From UBA6181 sp016934015 (GTDB lineage Bacteria; Bacillota_I; Bacilli_A; Acholeplasmatales; Acholeplasmataceae): DNA of 12,204 nt. Positions 6,958-12,204 of this stretch are shown here, one piece after another (position 1 is the stretch's first letter; every line of letters begins with the position of its first letter). The notes under the pieces were generated by a model, which saw only the letters and a list, made by a program, of their open reading frames with translations, ran no database searches and was not told the DNA's origin. The position numbers and the translations under genes were made by a program. The DNA is taken from assembly GCA_036584525.1 (NCBI GenBank), contig JAZHDG010000096.1, forward strand, positions 1 to 12,204, read 5' to 3'.

Positions 6958-7857
6958 TCACACTTTCGAAACGAGCTGTGCTAAAGCTATCGAATAAAAT
7001 TTTGTTTCTTTTGAATCAGCACGACTTGTCAAAACAATCGGTTTTTGAGCACCAGCAATGATACTTGCACTTTTAGCTCCTGCCAAAAACATCATGGCTT
7101 TATAAAACACATTTCCTGATTCAATTTGCGGCATTAATACAAAATCAACATCTCCCGCAATCGGATCAGTAACACCTTTGTGAATAGCTGCCTCTTTATT
7201 AATGGCATTATCCAATGCAAAAGGACCACCAATTATACAATTCTTAATCCGTTCATTTTGATTTCTTTCCATTAATTCTTGACAGTCAAGAGTGTGTTGC
7301 ATCTTAGGATTAATTTTTTCAATTGCACATATACATCCCACTTTGGGTTGTTTAACTCCAATTTTATGAAGAATCTCTACACCATTTTCAATAATTTCTT
7401 GTTTGATATCTACATCTGGATATGTATTCATTGCACCATCAGACATCATCAGTAATTTGTGGTATGTAGGAATTTCCATGATTGAAACGTGGGATAGTCT
7501 ATTAGGCGTTCTTAACCCAAATTCTTTATCTAGAACAGCTCTTAAAATGACCGCAGTATCAACCAAACCTTTCATCAAAAGATCAGCTTTACCACTGCTT
7601 ACAAGTTTTACTGCTTCCTCACAAGCTTTAACAGGATCACTTACATCAATGATTTCATAAGGGGATTTCGCAATTTTTAGATGCTCTAAGACATCCAGAA
7701 TTAATTTTTGATCCCCAACTAAAATTGGATCAATAATTCTTTCTTTTCTTGCCATTTCAACTGCTTCAATGACATGTTCATCATTTGCAACTGCGACAAC
7801 TAATTTTTGTGGCCCAGATAATTGGGCTTTTTTAACAATATCTTGCATCGTTCTCAT
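6958..7857 (-). CDS. ptb: Phosphate butyryltransferase
   Basis: The 299-residue enzyme of the phosphate acetyl/butyryltransferase family exchanges CoA for phosphate on a short acyl-CoA, forming an acyl phosphate for the neighbouring kinase. Family signatures are ADLLMKG (91-97), the HVSIMEIPTYHKLLMMSDGAMNTYPD region (123-148), IIGGPFALDNAI (208-219) and the C-terminal LMPQIESGNVFYKAMMFLAGA segment (241-261). Length matches clostridial and Bacillus Ptb (about 300) and is shorter than most phosphotransacetylases. Adjacency to buk supports butyryl- or a branched acyl-CoA as substrate over acetyl-CoA. The start has an AGGTGA ribosome binding site in the 10-base gap after buk. Exact chain-length preference cannot be read from sequence. 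Confidence 0.94.
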   Translation of the reverse strand: MRTMQDIVKKAQLSGPQKLVVAVANDEHVIEAVEMARKERIIDPILVGDQKLILDVLEHLKIAKSPYEIIDVSDPVKACEEAVKLVSSGKADLLMKGLVDTAVILRAVLDKEFGLRTPNRLSHVSIMEIPTYHKLLMMSDGAMNTYPDVDIKQEIIENGVEILHKIGVKQPKVGCICAIEKINPKMQHTLDCQELMERNQNERIKNCIIGGPFALDNAINKEAAIHKGVTDPIAGDVDFVLMPQIESGNVFYKAMMFLAGAKSASIIAGAQKPIVLTSRADSKETKFYSIALAQLVSKV

Positions 7858-7867
7858 ATGACATCAC

Positions 7868-8938
7868 CTACTTATATTCTTTAGCGCTTTCTTCGCCTTT
7901 AAGTACTCTTAGTGCACCTTTTGCTAATGCGCCCATTTCATCTTCTCCTGGATAAACCATCACAGGAGCAATAAATTCAACTCGTTCTTTAATCAAATTG
8001 ACCGTATAAGGGTCATATGCAAGCCCACCTGTTAAAATAATACGATCAACTTTACCCTTTAATACAGTGCTTTGAGCACCAATCTCTTTCGCGATTTGAT
8101 AACACATAACACCATAAATGAAAGTTGCTTCTTTATCGCCATTTTTGATTCGGCTTTGAATTTCACTACCATCATTCGTTCCTAGATAAGCAACTAGTCC
8201 ACCTTTTCCATAATTTTTCCGTTTGATTTCTTCAAGTGTGTATTTCCCGGAAAATACCATTTTATAAAGAGGTCCAATGGGCACTGATCCACTGCGTTCG
8301 GGAGACATTGGTCCATCGCCATCTAAAGCATTATTTACATCAATTACACGACCTTTTTGATGTGAAGCAACGCTAATTCCACCACCTAAGTGTGCGATGA
8401 TTAAATTTAACTCTTCATATGGTTTATTTAAGTCATTTGATGCTAAACGTGCAATTGCTTTATGGTTTAATGCATGAAAAATACATTGTCTTTGTAGTTC
8501 GGGCATTCCGGTATACCTTGCGATATCATCCATTTCATCGACAGAAACAGGATCGACAATAAAGCTTGGAATACCATATGGTTTTGCAAGTTCTTTCGCT
8601 AATCCACATCCAAGATTTGATGCATGTTCACCACGAGTTCGATTTTTTAAAAATTCAATCATATCATCATTCACATGATATGTTCCACTTGTCAGTGGTT
8701 TTAACATGCCACCACGACCTACAATAGCGTCTAGTGTTTTTAGATCAATTTTTGACTTTTCGATTTCTTTTTTAATCGAGTCCATTCGAAAATCAAATTG
8801 ATCCCAAACATGTTTGAATTTTAAAATTTCTTCGGTGTCATGTTTAACACTTGCTTTATAAATTTGTGTTTCATCCTCATAGATGGCTAATTTAGTTGAT
8901 GTTGAACCAGGATTAATTGCTAATATACGATAAGGCAT
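7868..8938 (-). CDS. buk: Butyrate kinase
   Basis: The acetokinase-family (ASKHA fold) enzyme converts butyryl phosphate and ADP to butyrate and ATP, the energy-yielding last step of the ptb-buk route. I place the start at the ATG at 8938 (356 residues), with GAGGAA at 8945-8950 six bases upstream, giving the canonical N-terminus MPYRILAINPGSTSTKLAIY. An in-frame TTG two codons further up is less likely. Family motifs are INPGSTSTK (8-16, phosphate loop), GRGG (74-77), AHLGGGISVASH (182-193), NALDGDGPMSPERSG (203-217) and the C-terminal TGGLAYD. It starts two bases after the TPR gene stop and is followed by ptb after 10 bases. It could also act on isobutyrate or isovalerate phosphates. Confidence 0.95.
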   Translation of the reverse strand: MPYRILAINPGSTSTKLAIYEDETQIYKASVKHDTEEILKFKHVWDQFDFRMDSIKKEIEKSKIDLKTLDAIVGRGGMLKPLTSGTYHVNDDMIEFLKNRTRGEHASNLGCGLAKELAKPYGIPSFIVDPVSVDEMDDIARYTGMPELQRQCIFHALNHKAIARLASNDLNKPYEELNLIIAHLGGGISVASHQKGRVIDVNNALDGDGPMSPERSGSVPIGPLYKMVFSGKYTLEEIKRKNYGKGGLVAYLGTNDGSEIQSRIKNGDKEATFIYGVMCYQIAKEIGAQSTVLKGKVDRIILTGGLAYDPYTVNLIKERVEFIAPVMVYPGEDEMGALAKGALRVLKGEESAKEYK

Positions 8939-8940
8939 AG

Positions 8941-9810
8941 TCAATTCCTCTCATTTGTTGCCTTTTTACGGCGTGGTTTTGTTTGATTTTCTGTTTCAAT
9001 TCTTTTTTTATCGTAAAACTGATATAGTGCTTCATTACCTAACATCTGATAAAGTTCAGCGAGTTTCTTATATTCATAAAACTTAATCATTTTATGTTCT
9101 TTTTCATGTTTTTTAAGTCTTTCTTCCATCCGATTGATCGCTGTCATCGCATCGGTCATCCACTCGATGTGAATATAATGTCTTGCATATATATAATCCA
9201 CTTCAAAATGATTAATGTTATAGTAAGCATGATCAAGTATTTCAGTAATCTCGTCGTTTCGATTGTCTTTTTCTAATAGATCAATCAATGTCATTAAATT
9301 CGTAGCATTCTTCGTGTTTTGTTGATAAACCAATTTCATGTGATCTATTTTTTGGTAAAGTGCTTCATGTGATTGCATTTCTTGCTGTTTTTTTTGAATA
9401 AATATCTTAATTGCTTTTGATTCTATTTTTTCAAAAAGATTTTCTTTTCCTTGTTTTTGAAAAACTAATTTAATCTTTTTTATTTCTTTTTCAGAGAAAT
9501 CCTGGCATTGAAGCAGAGAATCAAAATAATCTTCTATAAACATTTCAACAGGTTGATTCAGTTGATCTTGACATTTTAACATGCGGATTAAAGGATATGT
9601 TTGAGAAGGATCAAGTTCGTGAGCCTTTAAATATTTCTGATAGGCATTTGCTAACCCCATATGATGAAAGTATATATGTCCCAATTCAATAAACATTTCA
9701 TAGTTCTTGTAGCCTTTATTTTCTAATTCTGAATATAGATCAAATGCTTGATCGTATTGTTTTTGCTGATAAAAACTTTTAGCCATTAAAAACTTTTGAT
9801 CATCATCCAT
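8941..9810 (-). CDS. TPR-repeat protein of unknown function
   Basis: The 289-residue protein has no signal peptide and no membrane segment, so it is probably cytosolic. Tetratricopeptide-like helix pairs are visible at about residues 5-38 (KSFYQQKQYDQAFDLYSELENKGY) and 39-72 (NYEMFIELGHIYFHHMGLANAYQKYLKAHELDP). Degenerate helical repeats continue through the middle, rich in Gln, Lys and Glu. The tail is strongly basic (KPRRKKATNERN). I chose the ATG at 9810 because AAAGGAGA (9818-9825) lies correctly before it; a longer in-frame start at 9843 would begin inside the tryptophanase gene and skip that site. The gene sits between tnaA and buk with gaps of 13 and 2 bases, so it is co-transcribed with them. 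A scaffold or regulatory role is possible, but nothing in the sequence identifies a partner. Confidence 0.85.
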   Translation of the reverse strand: MDDDQKFLMAKSFYQQKQYDQAFDLYSELENKGYKNYEMFIELGHIYFHHMGLANAYQKYLKAHELDPSQTYPLIRMLKCQDQLNQPVEMFIEDYFDSLLQCQDFSEKEIKKIKLVFQKQGKENLFEKIESKAIKIFIQKKQQEMQSHEALYQKIDHMKLVYQQNTKNATNLMTLIDLLEKDNRNDEITEILDHAYYNINHFEVDYIYARHYIHIEWMTDAMTAINRMEERLKKHEKEHKMIKFYEYKKLAELYQMLGNEALYQFYDKKRIETENQTKPRRKKATNERN

Positions 9811-9817
9811 ATTTATA

Positions 9818-9825
9818 TCTCCTTT
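9818..9825 (-). promoter_or_regulatory. Ribosome binding site deciding the TPR gene start
   Basis: AAAGGAGA on the minus strand overlaps the TAA stop of the tryptophanase gene and stands 7-8 bases before the ATG at 9808-9810. It supports the 289-residue reading rather than a start at 9843. Confidence 0.75.
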
Positions 9826-11212
9826 ATTTATCAATTGGTTCAAAAGATGATGTAAAATGTCTCAACATTGGTGATTCATAGGTAAATCTATAGCCTTTCA
9901 ATTCTTTTCTTCTTTCATATACTTTGATGACAGCATCTGCGATTTTATCCATATGAGTATAAGTATATGTTCTTCTTGGAATGGTTAATCTCACCATTTC
10001 CATTTCAGCTTTCAAATTTTCTTTCGTGTCTGGGTCTCTACCTAATAAGAGCGAACCAATTTCAACAGCACGAATACCACCTTCAATATAAAGTTCATTC
10101 GTAAAACTTAATGCTGGAAACTGATCAAATGGAATATGTGGAGCAACTCTTCGACATTCAATGAAAACAGCATGCCCCCCAATTGGATATTGGACAGGAA
10201 CACCAGCTTCAATTAATCGATCGCCTAAATATTCAACTTGGTCAACTCGGTATTCTAAATATGAAAAATCAAGTGCTTCTCTAAGCCCTACAGCTAAAGC
10301 ATCCATGTCTCTTCCACTTAATCCACCATAAGTTGGAAATCCTTCATAGGGTACCATTCGACTTCTACAGGATTGATATAATTGTTCGTCATCTTTTATT
10401 GCGATAATCCCACCCATATTAACAAGTCCATCTTTTTTGGCACTCATTAAGAAGATATCTGCAAGATCAAATGTTTCTCTTGCAATATCTTTGATGTCTT
10501 TACTTTGATATCCTTCTTCACGCAATTTAATAAAATAACTGTTTTCAGCATATCTTGCACCATCAATAATAATAGGGATCTGATGAGATCGAGCAATTTT
10601 ATGAACAGCTTTCATATTTTCCATAGATACTGGTTGCCCACCAGCTGAATTGTTTGTAATCGTCATAATGATTCCAGCAATATTTTCTTGACCTTTTTCT
10701 TGAATTACTTTTTCTAGTTTTTCAAGATCAAAGTTGCCTTTAAATGGATGATATGTCGAAACATCAAAACATGCTTCAATGACCGTATCAATCGCCCTTG
10801 CACCTGCAAGTTCAACATGAGCACGTGTTGTATCAAAATGGATATTTGAAATAAAATACATACCCTTCTTTTTTGTAAGTTCAGGTAAAACGACTTGTTC
10901 AGCCCCTCGTCCTTGATGAACCGGCATAAAATATTTGTATCCGGTAATGTCTTTGACAACGCTTTCCAGTCTAAAAAAACTTTGACTACCAGCATAAGCT
11001 TCATCGCCACGCATCAATGCTGCCCATTGATCCTGGCTCATCGCTCCAGTCCCTGAATCGGTGAGTAAATCAATATAAACGTCTTCACTCCGCAAAGAAA
11101 AAGGGTTATACCCTGCATTCTTCAGGAGAATCTTTCGTTCTTCTTTCGTTGTGAGGCGAATAGGTTCTACCATTTTAATACGAAAGGGTTCTGCTGCATA
11201 ATTTTTTTTCAT
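9824..11212 (-). CDS. tnaA: Tryptophanase (tryptophan indole-lyase), PLP-dependent
   Basis: The 462-residue beta-eliminating lyase belongs to the tryptophanase/tyrosine phenol-lyase family and is of normal length. The PLP lysine is Lys260 in MSAKKDG; DLLTDSGTGAMS (48-59), HQGRGAEQ (99-106) and LTIPRRTYTYTHMD are conserved. Three positions that separate the two activities all read as tryptophanase. Asp127 in FDTTR stands where tyrosine phenol-lyase has Thr124. Ile385 in RAVEIGS stands where it has the phenol-binding Arg381. His452 in LRHFT stands where it has Phe448. The expected reaction is tryptophan to indole, pyruvate and ammonia; cysteine and serine are possible side substrates. One oddity is PVHQGRG in place of the usual PTHQGRG. 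It is the first gene of the operon, with AAGGAG about 8 bases upstream. I see no TnaC-type leader peptide: the predicted leader is only about 20 bases. Confidence 0.87.
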   Translation of the reverse strand: MKKNYAAEPFRIKMVEPIRLTTKEERKILLKNAGYNPFSLRSEDVYIDLLTDSGTGAMSQDQWAALMRGDEAYAGSQSFFRLESVVKDITGYKYFMPVHQGRGAEQVVLPELTKKKGMYFISNIHFDTTRAHVELAGARAIDTVIEACFDVSTYHPFKGNFDLEKLEKVIQEKGQENIAGIIMTITNNSAGGQPVSMENMKAVHKIARSHQIPIIIDGARYAENSYFIKLREEGYQSKDIKDIARETFDLADIFLMSAKKDGLVNMGGIIAIKDDEQLYQSCRSRMVPYEGFPTYGGLSGRDMDALAVGLREALDFSYLEYRVDQVEYLGDRLIEAGVPVQYPIGGHAVFIECRRVAPHIPFDQFPALSFTNELYIEGGIRAVEIGSLLLGRDPDTKENLKAEMEMVRLTIPRRTYTYTHMDKIADAVIKVYERRKELKGYRFTYESPMLRHFTSSFEPIDK

Positions 11213-11240
11213 AGAAACGCTCCTTATTACTGATACCTTT

Positions 11241-11269
11241 ATTATACATAAAGGAGGTCCAAAAATAAA
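11241..11269 (-). promoter_or_regulatory. Candidate promoter of the tnaA-buk-ptb-hut operon
   Basis: A perfect minus-strand -10 box TATAAT lies at 11241-11246. At 17 bases upstream the -35 region reads TTTATT (11264-11269), a poor match to TTGACA, which suggests dependence on an activator or intrinsically low activity. The start would be near 11234, giving a leader of about 22 bases before the tnaA ATG. This is the only evident promoter for the nine-gene unit. Confidence 0.6.
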
Positions 11270-11276
11270 CCCTAAA

Positions 11277-11290
11277 TGAAAGCGCTTTTA
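11277..11290. promoter_or_regulatory. cre-like CcpA operator between the divergent genes
   Basis: TGAAAGCGCTTTTA matches the catabolite responsive element pattern TGWAANCGNTNWCA at all specified positions except one, and it matches as well when read on the opposite strand. It lies just upstream of the weak -35 of the tnaA operon and about 60 bases upstream of the malic enzyme -10. Control of both directions by a CcpA-like protein is plausible; whether it represses or activates cannot be told from position alone. Confidence 0.7.
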
Positions 11291-11335
11291 CATTTTATAA
11301 GTAATCTGAGAATAATATCGTTTTTTCATGGAACA

Positions 11336-11344
11336 TGCTACAAT
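11336..11344 (+). promoter_or_regulatory. Extended -10 promoter of the malic enzyme gene
   Basis: TGCTACAAT combines an extended -10 TGn element with the -10 hexamer TACAAT (11339-11344). No good -35 box is seen at 16-18 bases, which is usual for extended -10 promoters. The transcript would start near 11351, leaving about 22 bases before the ATG. Confidence 0.55.
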
Positions 11345-11372
11345 AAAACTATGAAAAGATTGAGGTGAGTTC

Positions 11373-12204
11373 ATGCAAAATCCGTTAAAAGCACATGAAA
11401 TGATAAAAGGTAAAATTGAAGTTGTCTCACGAGTCAAAGTTGAATCGAAAGACGATTTATCGACATACTACACGCCTGGTGTCGCAGAGCCTTGTTTAGA
11501 AATCGAAAAAGATTCAAAAAAATCCTATCTTTATACACGTAGACAAAATATGATTGCTGTCATCACAGATGGTTCAGCTGTTTTGGGATTAGGAAATATT
11601 GGAGCTGAAGCTTCAATGCCTGTAATGGAAGGTAAATCTATGTTGTTTAAGACAATGGCTGATGTAGATGCAATTCCTCTTTCGATTGATACGCAAGACA
11701 CAAATGAATTAATTCGAACCATTACTTATTTATCGAAAAACTTTGCAGGGATAAATTTAGAAGATATTAGTGCACCTCGTTGTTTTGAAATCGAAAAAAC
11801 ATTAAATGAAATCTTGGATATTCCCGTGTTCCATGATGATCAGCATGGAACTGCTATTGTATTATATGCAGCATTGAGTAATGCTTTAAAACTCGTTGAT
11901 AAAAAAATTGAAGATGTAAAGATTGTCATTAATGGAGCTGGTGCTGCTGGCACAGCAATTACTGAATTTTTACTTGATGCTGGTGCAAAACATATTCTTG
12001 TATGTGATAAAGAGGGCATTTTAAATGAAAATGATGAAACATTAAATGAGGCACATCTAATCCTAGCTCATAAAACAAATCGGAAACATGTAGTAGGTAA
12101 ACTCGTTGATGCTATGAAAGATAGCGATGTCTTCATAGGCGTATCAAAAGGACATTTGGTCACGAAAGATATGATTAATTCTATGAGTGATCAGCCTATT
12201 ATTT
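11373..12204 (+). CDS. Malic enzyme (NAD(P)-dependent, short bacterial form), 5' part, cut by right window edge
   Basis: I translated 277 residues by hand from the ATG at 11373, which follows GAGGTGAG (11362-11369); the frame is open to the edge. The enzyme decarboxylates malate to pyruvate with reduction of NAD(P)+. Visible motifs are YYTPGVAEPC (32-41, with the catalytic-acid Tyr), VITDGSAVLGLGNIG (63-77), MEGKSMLFK (85-93, catalytic Lys88), the metal-binding FHDDQHGT (153-160) and the Rossmann loop INGAGAAGTA (186-195). It lacks the long N-terminal extension of the eukaryotic-type enzyme and matches the roughly 390-400-residue bacterial form; about 110-120 residues are missing. Cofactor choice cannot be settled from this part. 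It is transcribed away from the tnaA operon and shares its cre-containing upstream region. Confidence 0.95.
   Translation, partial: MQNPLKAHEMIKGKIEVVSRVKVESKDDLSTYYTPGVAEPCLEIEKDSKKSYLYTRRQNMIAVITDGSAVLGLGNIGAEASMPVMEGKSMLFKTMADVDAIPLSIDTQDTNELIRTITYLSKNFAGINLEDISAPRCFEIEKTLNEILDIPVFHDDQHGTAIVLYAALSNALKLVDKKIEDVKIVINGAGAAGTAITEFLLDAGAKHILVCDKEGILNENDETLNEAHLILAHKTNRKHVVGKLVDAMKDSDVFIGVSKGHLVTKDMINSMSDQPII

Noticed and set aside
8939..8944. TTG start for butyrate kinase two codons upstream of the ATG
   Set aside because: The ATG at 8938 has a correctly spaced GAGGAA site and gives the usual family N-terminus.
10714..11010. Minus-strand reading frame of 98 codons within tnaA in another frame
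   Set aside because: It overlaps the conserved tryptophanase coding sequence and has no supported start.
11213..11240. TnaC-type leader peptide controlling tryptophanase
   Set aside because: The predicted leader is about 20 bases, too short for a regulatory peptide with a stalling site.
11276..11368. Plus-strand 30-codon ORF starting ATGAAAGCGCTT between the divergent genes, with AAAGGAGG upstream
   Set aside because: The ribosome-binding-like sequence is about 18 bases from the ATG, the ORF runs over the cre and the malic enzyme promoter, and no promoter for it is seen.
1..12204. Mobile elements, CRISPR arrays, tRNA or rRNA genes, and TGA-as-tryptophan recoding
   Set aside because: No transposase, spaced repeats, tRNA-like cloverleaf or rRNA segments were seen, and TGA ends several genes exactly where homologous proteins end.

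Overview
The window comes from an AT-rich, low-GC Firmicutes/Tenericutes-type fermenter. Supporting signs are AAGGAGG-type ribosome binding sites, a CcpA-type cre sequence, a lipoprotein with a Gram-positive-style lipobox, and ptb-buk butyrate genes. TGA is used as a genuine stop, mostly in 4-base ATGA gene overlaps, so this is not a Mycoplasma with recoded TGA. Acholeplasma/Izemoplasma/Haloplasma-like, Erysipelotrichia-like or clostridial hosts are all possible; the sequence alone does not decide.

Layout. Positions 1-225 (minus) hold the 5' part of a lipoprotein gene. It is preceded by its own promoter and a cobalamin riboswitch leader (about 247-506, minus) with a clear intrinsic terminator and a candidate antiterminator. 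Positions 565-11212 hold nine tightly packed minus-strand genes, in transcription order: tnaA-type tryptophanase, a TPR protein, butyrate kinase, phosphate butyryltransferase, hutH, hutU, ftcD, hutI and a formimino-THF cyclodeaminase. Gaps are at most about 13 bases or are 4-base overlaps, so this looks like one operon. Positions 11213-11372 are a divergent promoter region with a cre-like site. From 11373 to the right edge runs the 5' part of a malic enzyme gene on the plus strand.

How the genes fit together. HutH, HutU and HutI convert histidine to formiminoglutamate. FtcD moves the formimino group to tetrahydrofolate, giving glutamate, and the cyclodeaminase releases ammonia to give methenyl-THF. 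Tryptophanase splits tryptophan to indole, pyruvate and ammonia. Ptb and Buk convert a short acyl-CoA (typically butyryl-CoA) to the acid with ATP formation. Together this reads as an amino-acid fermentation operon. The steps linking glutamate or pyruvate to butyryl-CoA are not in the window. The malic enzyme feeds pyruvate metabolism and shares the cre-containing control region.

The most interesting items are the cobalamin riboswitch in front of an unrecognised lipoprotein, whose predicted L13 loop coincides with the antiterminator strand, and the joining of histidine and tryptophan breakdown with butyrate kinase and an uncharacterised TPR protein in one unit.
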